From: JBEIDK01 sp040383485
GTDB taxonomy: Bacteria; Bacteroidota; Bacteroidia; UBA4408
Assembly: GCA_040383485.1 (NCBI GenBank)
Contig: JBEIDK010000167.1
Location: forward strand, 1-6,683
Direction: 5' to 3'
DNA: 6,683 nt
Shown: positions 1-4,445 of the stretch, piece after piece
How positions within the stretch are numbered: position 1 is the first letter of the stretch
How the letters are laid out: each line of letters starts with the position of its first letter
Program-made: the position numbers and the translations under genes
The notes under the pieces: generated by a model
Told to the model about the DNA's origin: nothing
Database searches by the model: none
Seen by the model: the letters and a program-made list of their open reading frames with translations, nothing else

Positions 1-132
1 CAGCACCTACACGCACATTTTTTATTTGTGGGCTGACGTCTTTAAAATACCTTTTGTATATCAACAAAAGTTCAGTAGTATTGTGATAATATCAGCTCCG
101 AAATCCACAAATAAAAAACGTCGTGTAGCTGC
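1..132. repeat. Long interrupted inverted repeat at the left edge
   Basis: Bases 18-31 are perfectly complementary to 105-118 (14 bp). Outside this, TACACG (8-13) pairs with CGTGTA (122-127) and CAGC (1-4) pairs with GCTG (128-131). Inside it, GCTGA (32-36) pairs with TCAGC (92-96), and a small hairpin forms between CTTTTG (51-56) and CAAAAG (65-70). The whole stretch could fold into one long branched stem. A 60-codon open frame from 26 to 208 crosses it but reads as the by-product of the repeat arms. It may be a dispersed structured repeat, a MITE-like remnant, or part of a recombination-site-like element cut by the window edge. The pairing is seen directly; the identity is inference. Confidence 0.55.
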
Positions 133-226
133 AAAACGTTATAAGCAACCAACAGCAGACACGAATAGACAGTACAAAACACAATCAGACTTTTTGCCAA
201 CGCTTTGACAACGCATATTTTAGCAC

Positions 227-300
227 TTTAAAATTTTGCATTAAATTTGGGAAAAACATGAAACAATTAGACACGCAAAATTTTAAACAGCTAAAATTTT
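227..300. promoter_or_regulatory. AAAATTTT cluster with a 13-nt inverted repeat upstream of the regulator gene
   Basis: Bases 227-239 are the exact reverse complement of 275-287, with 35 nt between the arms. Each arm contains the palindromic octamer AAAATTTT (230-237 and 277-284), and a third copy lies at 293-300. The spacing of 16 nt between the second and third octamers is roughly one and a half helical turns. The cluster lies 76-149 nt before the response-regulator start, so it could be an operator for that gene, possibly for autoregulation. In AT-rich DNA a single octamer can arise by chance; the 13-nt perfect arms make chance less likely. Function is inference. Confidence 0.3.
242..249 (+). 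promoter_or_regulatory. Possible Bacteroidota -7 box (TAAATTTG)
   Basis: The octamer matches the Bacteroidota consensus TAnnTTTG. No convincing TTTG or TTG -33 element sits at the expected 17-23 nt upstream. If used, transcription would start near 255, either just before the ATG at 258 (almost leaderless) or with a leader of about 120 nt before the response-regulator gene at 376. It lies between the two arms of the 227-287 inverted repeat, so a protein bound there could block it. Confidence 0.3.
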
Positions 301-362
301 CCAGCCGTAAACCCTTGTTGCCCTTTCGACAAGTTCAAACCAACTTTAAAAATGAACCATAA
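258..362 (+). CDS. Possible small protein of 34 residues, unrecognised
   Basis: An ATG at 258 opens a 34-codon frame ending in TAA at 360-362, 13 nt before the response-regulator start. The peptide begins MKQLDTQNFKQLKF, is basic, and has no membrane segment or recognisable motif. GGGAAAA just before the ATG is a weak ribosome-binding candidate. Its frame overlaps the second arm of the AAAATTTT inverted repeat, and a coding sequence and a regulatory palindrome rarely share bases. It could be a leader peptide or small protein co-transcribed with the regulator, a remnant of a decayed gene, or chance. I favour chance or a remnant. Confidence 0.15.
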   Translation: MKQLDTQNFKQLKFSSRKPLLPFRQVQTNFKNEP

Positions 363-375
363 AAAATAAAACTTT

Positions 376-1023
376 ATGCCTAAACACATTATTATTGCAG
401 ACAATCACACCGAAGTTTGCCGACAAATTCAAACTGAAATCAAAAAAGTTTATCCTTTTATTAACGTATCCATTGCAGAAAATGGACATGATGTTATTCA
501 AAAACACGAACAAGAGCCTGCCGAAGTTATTATAATGGACATAGGTATGCCATTAATGAATGGTGTACAAGCAACACAAATTATTAAGGAAAAGTTCAAC
601 AACGTAAAAATTATTCTAACATCAACCCAACAAGAACATTCATTCTTACTTTCTATGATGATACATGGTGCGAATGGTTTTGTAGAAAAAAACTGCAACC
701 ACCAAGGCTATTATGAAGCAATTGAATGTGTATTACGTGGCGACCCATATTTTCCTGAGGAAATTAAGGAAGTTTATAAAGCAAGACATACTCAAAAGAA
801 AACCAATGAAACTAATGTAATAATTGATTCTAAAGTTAGTTTTACAACTCAAGAACTTAGAGTTTTAAGCTTCATAAAAAAAGGCAAAACAACAAATGAA
901 ATTTCAATTCTTTTAAATATTGAACCATCAACAGTTGCCACACATAAAAAACACATCTATCATAAAATTGGTACAAGTAACATTGCGGAAGTAATTGCAT
1001 TTGCACTAGAAAAAGGGTATTAA
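376..1023 (+). CDS. NarL/FixJ-family response regulator (REC + LuxR-type HTH)
   Basis: This is a complete 215-residue cytoplasmic transcription factor of a two-component system. The receiver domain covers about residues 3-120. D9 lies in the acidic pocket, D55 in VIIMDIGMP is the phospho-acceptor, T82 is the switch residue, and K105 in GFVEKN is the conserved lysine. A linker of about 35 residues leads to a LuxR/GerE helix-turn-helix at about residues 156-212, with FTTQELRVLSFIKKGKTTNE, the recognition helix around EPSTVATHKKHI, and the closing KIGTSNIAEVIAFAL. The length is normal for the family. In this family phosphorylation of the aspartate promotes dimerisation and DNA binding. No histidine kinase or clear target lies in the window, so the signal and regulon are unknown. 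The ATG at 376 is chosen because the receiver fold begins at residue 3; no Shine-Dalgarno is visible, as is usual in Bacteroidota. A strong terminator follows at once. Confidence 0.95.
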   Translation: MPKHIIIADNHTEVCRQIQTEIKKVYPFINVSIAENGHDVIQKHEQEPAEVIIMDIGMPLMNGVQATQIIKEKFNNVKIILTSTQQEHSFLLSMMIHGANGFVEKNCNHQGYYEAIECVLRGDPYFPEEIKEVYKARHTQKKTNETNVIIDSKVSFTTQELRVLSFIKKGKTTNEISILLNIEPSTVATHKKHIYHKIGTSNIAEVIAFALEKGY

Positions 1024-1039
1024 AAAATAAAGCATATCT

Positions 1040-1096
1040 AATAGAATGCAAAAATAGTTGGGGCGAAGCCCCAACTATTTTTGCATTCTATTTTTT
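1040..1096 (+). terminator. Strong Rho-independent terminator after the response regulator
   Basis: Bases 1040-1064 and 1068-1092 are perfect reverse complements (25 bp) around a GAA loop, with a GGGGC/GCCCC core next to the loop. Six T residues follow the stem from 1091. It starts 16 nt after the regulator stop codon. The long stem also carries A-rich sequence on the left arm, so it may terminate in both directions. It separates the regulator transcript from everything downstream. Confidence 0.9.
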
Positions 1097-1244
1097 GTTT
1101 TCTCTCAATATTTTGACAATTAAAAGTTATCAACAAAACAGTAATATCCTAATTTTTGCTATTGTTTTATTAAAAAGAATTGTTACCGATTTATAACCTA
1201 ACAACTTACAATAACAAAAAATAATTTTAATAGTTTATAGAATT

Positions 1245-1394
1245 ATGTCAATGATCATAAGGCTTTTGAACAGCTTCGTAAAAATCCAGTTACATAATTT
1301 TCAGACTGAGAATTTTCTCTTAAAATATTTACAAGAAAAATCAAATATCCCCTCAATAGAGGATATAAAATTAAAATTCATAGAATATATTTGA
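1245..1394 (+). CDS. Possible small protein or gene remnant, 49 residues, unrecognised
   Basis: An ATG at 1245 opens 49 codons to a TGA at 1392-1394. The product has a short hydrophobic start (MSMIIRLL) followed by a mixed, protein-like stretch ending IEDIKLKFIEYI, with acidic and basic residues spaced as in an amphipathic helix. No clear ribosome-binding site or -33/-7 promoter precedes it, and I recognise no family. It could be a genuine small protein, the end of a decayed gene, or a chance frame in AT-rich DNA. A TATATTTG promoter-like box overlaps its last codons. Confidence 0.2.
   Translation: MSMIIRLLNSFVKIQLHNFQTENFLLKYLQEKSNIPSIEDIKLKFIEYI
1386..1393 (+). promoter_or_regulatory. Possible Bacteroidota -7 box (TATATTTG)
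   Basis: The octamer matches TAnnTTTG exactly, but no TTG or TTTG is found 17-23 nt upstream. It is a candidate for the pre-insertion promoter of the operon at 2927. Without the insertion sequence, the leader would be about 190 nt. It overlaps the end of a doubtful small ORF. Confidence 0.2.
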
Positions 1395-1453
1395 GCATCT
1401 AAAGTACGGTAACATTAATCTAAAATAAAATGTATTGTACTCAAAATAAAAAA

Positions 1454-1487
1454 ACTCCCACAAATCACAGCAATGAAATGTAGGAGT
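1454..1487. terminator. Weak hairpin with flanking A-tracts, possible minus-strand terminator
   Basis: ACTCCCACA (1454-1462) and TGTAGGAGT (1479-1487) form a 9-bp stem with one C-A mismatch and a 16-nt loop. A-tracts lie on both sides. Read on the minus strand, the stem is followed by a run of T, the arrangement of an intrinsic terminator, but no minus-strand gene is visible to its right. On the plus strand a short T run appears only at about 1498. It may be a relic of a larger element. Confidence 0.3.
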
Positions 1488-1547
1488 AAAAAAATAATTT
1501 TTTAACCAGTGAAGCGGGTAATTAAAAACCAAACATCCAAATCACAC

Positions 1548-1580
1548 TATGCTGGCTACCAAAATTAGTACAATAGTTTA
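1548..1580 (+). repeat. Left terminal inverted repeat of the IS3-family element
   Basis: This 33-nt stretch matches the reverse complement of 2854-2886 at 26 of 33 positions without gaps. The outer TATGCTGGC and the inner GTACAA and AGTTTA blocks are identical, and the mismatches fall mainly in the middle. In the IS3 family the terminal TG/CA dinucleotide marks the cleavage end, placing the true tip at 1550. Confidence 0.85.
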
Positions 1581-1612
1581 AGCGACTAAAAATAGTAATT
1601 TAAACAAAAAAA

Positions 1613-1891
1613 ATGAGCACAAAAAAAAGGAATCACAGTATTGACTTCAAAAGTAAAGTAGGCTTAGAAGCGATTAAAGAAAAACAAACGATAGAAGAGA
1701 TTGCTCATAAGCATGATGTTCATCCATCGGTAGTAAAAAGTTGGAAAAAGCAAGTTGTCGATAATATCGGCAATAGTTTTATTGGTGTTAACAAAGTTGA
1801 CAAACAGGCAGATAGCTTAATAGAGCAGCTCTACTCTCAGATTGGTAAGTTAAAAGTTGAGAATGACTTTCTAAAAAAAAAGTTATGGTAA
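1613..1891 (+). CDS. IS3-family transposase OrfA (HTH and leucine-zipper subunit)
   Basis: This 92-residue protein is the DNA-binding part of the transposase and binds the terminal inverted repeats. Residues 1-50 fit the IS3/IS911 HTH_Tnp_1 pattern: a basic start with NHSIDFKSKVGLEAIKEKQT, then a helix-turn-helix around IEEIAHKHDVHPSVVKSWKKQ (about 28-48). The C-terminal part (66-91) is a coiled coil with heptad leucines L73, L80 and L87, used for oligomerisation. The frame runs off at TAA 1889-1891, just after nine consecutive A residues. The A AAA AAG heptamer within that run would allow a -1 shift into OrfB and give a fusion of about 376 residues. Length and order are normal for the family. 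The ATG at 1613 is 33 nt inside the left inverted repeat. Confidence 0.93.
   Translation: MSTKKRNHSIDFKSKVGLEAIKEKQTIEEIAHKHDVHPSVVKSWKKQVVDNIGNSFIGVNKVDKQADSLIEQLYSQIGKLKVENDFLKKKLW
1876..1882 (+). promoter_or_regulatory. Programmed -1 frameshift heptamer A AAA AAG
   Basis: In the OrfA frame the codons are AAA (1877-1879) and AAG (1880-1882), preceded by A1876, which is the classic X XXY YYZ slippery form. A -1 slip would continue with GTT (1882-1884) into the OrfB frame. OrfA has only two more sense codons before its stop, and the OrfB frame is open only from 1867, so the shift window is narrow and centred on this site. OrfAB fusion by -1 frameshifting is established for IS3-family elements. 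I did not identify a downstream stimulatory structure. Confidence 0.75.
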
Positions 1892-2742
1892 TGCCTATTA
1901 GAAAAAAGCTAGCAATGATAAATAGAGAAAGTAGTGTTTTGAGTATATCAGCGCAATGCAAATTACTAAACTTATCACGCGGCAACTTGTATTACACTCC
2001 AGTACCTGAAACACAAGAGAACTTGTCCATCATGTCCTTTTTAGATAAGCAATACTATAAAACACCCTTTTATGGCTCACGAAAGTTGACCGTGATATTA
2101 AATAATGAGGGTTTTAAAATTTGTCGTAAACGCGTAAAACGCTTGATGCGAAAGATTAACTGGCAAACATTTTACAAAGCGCCCAATACAAGTTTAGCAA
2201 ACAAAGAGCATAAAATATATCCTTATTTATTACGCAATTTAGTTACTGAAAAAGCCAATCAGGTATGGAGTACCGACATTACTTATATAGCCATGCCGCG
2301 AGGTTTTATGTATTTGTGCGCTATTATTGATGTGCACACACGTTTTGTGGTTGGCTGGAGTATAAGTAACACAATGACAGCCCAATGGTGCTTAGATATA
2401 ATGCAACAAGCAGTATCTACCTATGGCAAACCACAAATAGTAAATACCGACCAAGGAAGTCAATATACTAGCGCAATATTTACAGAATACCTATTAGAAA
2501 ACAATATAAAAATAAGCATGGATGGCAAAGGTAGAGCTTTAGATAATATATGGATAGAAAGGCTTTGGAGAAGCGTTAAATATGAAGATATATATCTTAA
2601 AAGTTATGACACAGTTCGAGAATTAGAACAAGGAATACAATACTATTTTGAGTTCTACAACAATGAAAGAATACACGAAAGCTTAGATTACAAAACACCT
2701 AATCAAATCTTTAACAAAACCGAAATATGCAAAGCAGCATAA
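1885..2742 (+). CDS. IS3-family transposase OrfB (DDE catalytic subunit)
   Basis: This 285-residue protein is the integrase-like catalytic part of the transposase. An HTH_21-like segment (about 47-100) with KTPFYGSRKLTVILNNEGF precedes the rve catalytic core. The DDE triad is D131 in VWSTDITY, D189 in NTDQGSQYTS and E225 in DNIWIERLW. The second and third acids are separated by 35 residues, and a lysine at E+7 (K232) is present, as expected for IS3. The C-terminal YYFEFYNNERIHESLDYKTPNQIF is the usual rve_3 ending. The frame is -1 relative to OrfA and overlaps it. Translation can come from the slippery site, from ATG 1885, or from ATG 1891, which forms a TAATG stop-start overlap with the OrfA stop. 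All motifs are intact. Confidence 0.95.
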   Translation: MVMPIRKKLAMINRESSVLSISAQCKLLNLSRGNLYYTPVPETQENLSIMSFLDKQYYKTPFYGSRKLTVILNNEGFKICRKRVKRLMRKINWQTFYKAPNTSLANKEHKIYPYLLRNLVTEKANQVWSTDITYIAMPRGFMYLCAIIDVHTRFVVGWSISNTMTAQWCLDIMQQAVSTYGKPQIVNTDQGSQYTSAIFTEYLLENNIKISMDGKGRALDNIWIERLWRSVKYEDIYLKSYDTVRELEQGIQYYFEFYNNERIHESLDYKTPNQIFNKTEICKAA

Positions 2743-2801
2743 AACGAGAATAACTTTTTTTGGCCTTTGAATGGGCCAAAAAGTTATTACCCGTTTTATG
2801 C
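2737..2801. terminator. Large inverted repeat overlapping the transposase stop codon
   Basis: GCATAAAACG (2737-2746) pairs with CGTTTTATGC (2792-2801), AATAAC (2749-2754) with GTTATT (2783-2788), and GGCC (2762-2765) with GGCC (2774-2777). Seven T residues face five A residues between the last two blocks. The folded arm spans 65 nt and includes the TAA stop of OrfB. There is no T-tract after the stem, so it is not a textbook terminator. It may end the transposase transcript, block read-through into the operon, or damp transcription entering the element from outside. Confidence 0.6.
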
Positions 2802-2839
2802 CCGAAACCCAACGAAAATTAAATATTAATTTAAAAAAG

Positions 2840-2847
2840 TATCTTTG
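2840..2847 (+). promoter_or_regulatory. Outward-facing -7 box (TATCTTTG) inside the IS right end
   Basis: The octamer matches TAnnTTTG exactly. It lies between the structured repeat that ends the transposase gene and the right inverted repeat, and points toward the gene at 2927. Transcription would begin near 2855 and give a leader of about 72 nt. The -33 region around 2817-2823 contains only TTA-like sequence, so strength is uncertain. It is the best promoter candidate for the T9SS operon in its present arrangement. Confidence 0.4.
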
Positions 2848-2853
2848 AATTAA

Positions 2854-2886
2854 TAAACTGTTGTACGATTAATGGGGGCCAGCATA
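2854..2886 (-). repeat. Right terminal inverted repeat of the IS3-family element
   Basis: Its reverse complement matches 1548-1580 at 26 of 33 positions, with the outer nine bases identical. The CA dinucleotide at 2883-2884 marks the likely end of the element. It is followed by TAATCGGC of the host leader. Confidence 0.85.
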
Positions 2887-2901
2887 ATCGGCAAAGCCGA
2901 T
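2887..2901 (+). other. Short hairpin in the leader of the T9SS operon
   Basis: ATCGGC (2887-2892) and GCCGAT (2896-2901) form a perfect 6-bp stem around an AAA loop. It lies just outside the IS right end and 25 nt before the start codon at 2927. It has no T-tract, so it is more likely a leader stem or remnant than a terminator. Confidence 0.35.
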
Positions 2902-2926
2902 ACTGTTCTTATTTAATCTTCAAACC

Positions 2927-4441
2927 ATGAAAATAAAAATTGTCCTAATTCTCATCATAAGTTATCAATTATCAATTATCAATTGCTTTTCGCAAGGTTT
3001 TAATTGGGTAAATAACAACGATACTACCAAGCAATATATGTATTTTGTAAAAGCATTAAATAATAAAATATATGCAAATGGTGTTACTATCAATTATAAT
3101 TACAACCCACATTTCCCTAGCGTTTTTACATCTAAATTCGACTATGCTGGAAATGTTTTAACAGATACCTTGTTTGGAACAGGCACAAGAACATTTGTAC
3201 CTGGCTTTAATGCACATTACGACTATAATGAATTTGCATTTTTTGGAGATTTTAGTTACCCCGATTCTGGAGGAATTGGTTTAAAGATGGGTGGGCTTTT
3301 TATAGATAGTTCATTACATAAAAAATTCTTTTACGAATATCCTAAGGATACGTTATACAATCAAACATCTATGTGTGCTCGTAAAATAGCACGCAATAGA
3401 TATGCAGTAATTATTGGAGAGCAACCTAAAAATAATGATGCAACAGTAAAAGCGCATTTAAGAATTATTGATACCACAAAACAAATATTGCTTGATAAAA
3501 CATTTACCATTAATAATTATTGGATGTATGCACAAGAAATGTTTGCCAACGAAAATGGGATATATGTGATAGTTAATAGGCGCTATACTTATAACCAATT
3601 TTTTGAGCCTACCAATTTGTATATTTATAAATTAGACACACTTGGCAATATCCTTAATCAATACAACACATCAGACGACAAATGGCATTCTACAGTTGCC
3701 AGTGCTACACTACCAAACGGCGATTTTTTTGTAGGTGGTTGGTATAGTAAGGGACTAATACCTTGCTTAAATTGTGGTGCATGGCAGCAAAAATATATAG
3801 CACGCTTTGACAAAAATCTAAACCTCATTTGGAGGAGAACGTTTGGAAGCATAAGTGGGAATGATGAAATTAGTAAACTAATGATAGCATCTGATAATAC
3901 TATTGTAGGCTGTGGTAATGATGGATTCAAATACATTAATGGGTCTGATACGATTGAGCATGGCACTGGATGCATTTTTAAATTTTCGTTAGACGGAGAT
4001 AGTTTATGGATGCACCAATACCAAGCAATAGATAATAGTCAATATGGCGAATTAAGTGTAATGACGTGTGTTGATGAATTACCAAACGGGCAAGGTTTTG
4101 TTGGTTGCGGCTATGTTGATGCAGCTTTTCCTCAATTACATCGTGGTTGGGTAATAAAAGTTGATGCTAATGGCTGCTTAGATGCAAGTTGCACCGATGC
4201 GGTAACAGAAGTTGATGATAATAATGAAATATTTGTTTTTCCAAACCCAGCAACAGAAATTTTAAACATTAGCAATACCCAAAATATATTATCATACCAA
4301 GTAAACCTTTTAGATGGTTCTTGCGTGTATAAATCAAATACTTTTCCTATAAACACAAGCCAATTAGCAAACGGTATTTATTTTATAACTTTAACTTACA
4401 AAAACAAACCAACAAGAAATTATAAATTTATTAAAAAATAA
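2927..4441 (+). CDS. Secreted T9SS cargo protein with probable beta-propeller-like repeats
   Basis: This 504-residue protein is predicted to cross the inner membrane by Sec and the outer membrane by the type IX system. Residues 1-23 form a signal peptide: MKIK, then a hydrophobic core, ending near CFSQ. The C20 context (IINC) is not a proper lipobox. The body (about 25-425) is rich in aromatics and asparagine. It has repeated strands of the type seen in Bacteroidota beta-propellers, including IARFDKNLNLIWRRTFG, IFKFSLDGDSLWMHQY and GWVIKVDANGCLD, each following a segment like DGxFVGGW or GFVGCGY. Residues 434-504 are a type A sorting domain (TIGR04183-like): IFVFPNPATEILNI, then LANGIYFITL and a basic end. 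In this family the domain is cleaved by PorU and the protein is secreted or anchored to A-LPS. No enzyme signature is visible. It is the first gene of an operon; the next starts 4 nt later. The exact function is unknown. Confidence 0.85.
   Translation: MKIKIVLILIISYQLSIINCFSQGFNWVNNNDTTKQYMYFVKALNNKIYANGVTINYNYNPHFPSVFTSKFDYAGNVLTDTLFGTGTRTFVPGFNAHYDYNEFAFFGDFSYPDSGGIGLKMGGLFIDSSLHKKFFYEYPKDTLYNQTSMCARKIARNRYAVIIGEQPKNNDATVKAHLRIIDTTKQILLDKTFTINNYWMYAQEMFANENGIYVIVNRRYTYNQFFEPTNLYIYKLDTLGNILNQYNTSDDKWHSTVASATLPNGDFFVGGWYSKGLIPCLNCGAWQQKYIARFDKNLNLIWRRTFGSISGNDEISKLMIASDNTIVGCGNDGFKYINGSDTIEHGTGCIFKFSLDGDSLWMHQYQAIDNSQYGELSVMTCVDELPNGQGFVGCGYVDAAFPQLHRGWVIKVDANGCLDASCTDAVTEVDDNNEIFVFPNPATEILNISNTQNILSYQVNLLDGSCVYKSNTFPINTSQLANGIYFITLTYKNKPTRNYKFIKK
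2962..2984 (+). repeat. Perfect heptamer tandem repeat (TTATCAA x3) in the signal-peptide codons
   Basis: TTATCAA occurs three times without interruption at 2962-2968, 2969-2975 and 2976-2982, followed by TT. It encodes YQLSII within the hydrophobic core of the signal peptide of the T9SS protein. Seven is not a multiple of three, so gain or loss of one copy would shift the reading frame and abolish the product, while a change of three copies would add or remove seven residues in frame. Confidence 0.85.
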
Positions 4442-4445
4442 GCAA

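Larger units (their letters stand above)
1097..1549. other. Gene-poor stretch between the regulator terminator and the insertion sequence
   Basis: No confident gene, RNA gene or mobile element is visible here. The region is very AT-rich. It contains a doubtful 49-codon ORF (1245-1394), a near-palindrome around CCTCAATAGAGG (1351-1362), a TATATTTG box (1386-1393) and a weak hairpin (1454-1487). Before the insertion sequence arrived, its right end was probably continuous with the leader of the gene at 2927, so the original promoter of that operon may lie here. Confidence 0.6.
1550..2884 (+). mobile_element. Complete IS3-family insertion sequence, about 1335 bp
   Basis: The element carries the two overlapping transposase frames typical of the IS3 family and is bounded by imperfect terminal inverted repeats, which begin with TG on the left (1550) and end with CA on the right (2884). 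The length is normal for the family. Both frames are intact, with the full DD(35)E triad and a frameshift signal, so the copy may still be active. The host-side bases next to each end are CTA on the left and TAA on the right, so no 3-5 bp target duplication is evident. Only TA is shared, and because the inverted repeat itself can be extended over it, the exact boundary is uncertain by about 2 bp. The element lies 42 nt before the T9SS gene at 2927, in the same orientation. Confidence 0.9.

Noticed and set aside
26..208. A 60-codon open frame on the + strand near the left edge
   Set aside because: It runs through both arms of the inverted repeat at 1-132, has a shifting, low-quality composition, no ribosome-binding site and no recognisable motif. 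A by-product of the repeat is more likely than a gene.
498..698. Minus-strand open frame inside the response regulator
   Set aside because: It lies entirely opposite the receiver-domain codons, which carry all conserved residues in the forward frame. It is a shadow frame.
1788..1985. Minus-strand open frame across the orfA/orfB junction
   Set aside because: It overlaps two well-supported transposase frames on the other strand and shows no family motif.
2962..2984. CRISPR array or iteron origin
   Set aside because: The repeat unit is only 7 nt with no spacers and lies inside coding sequence; no replication gene is near. A microsatellite explains it.
2927..2989. Lipoprotein signal at C20 of the first T9SS protein
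   Set aside because: The residues before the cysteine are I-I-N, whereas a lipobox needs a small residue (G, A or S) at -1. A Sec signal peptide plus T9SS tail explains the sequence better.
3658..3975. Minus-strand 105-codon open frame inside the first T9SS gene
   Set aside because: The forward frame is continuous from signal peptide to sorting domain, and the reverse translation is rich in Ser, Leu and Pro, typical of antisense reading.
4132..4356. Minus-strand 74-codon open frame opposite the T9SS sorting domain
   Set aside because: It is antisense to a recognised domain and has no start signal or motif.
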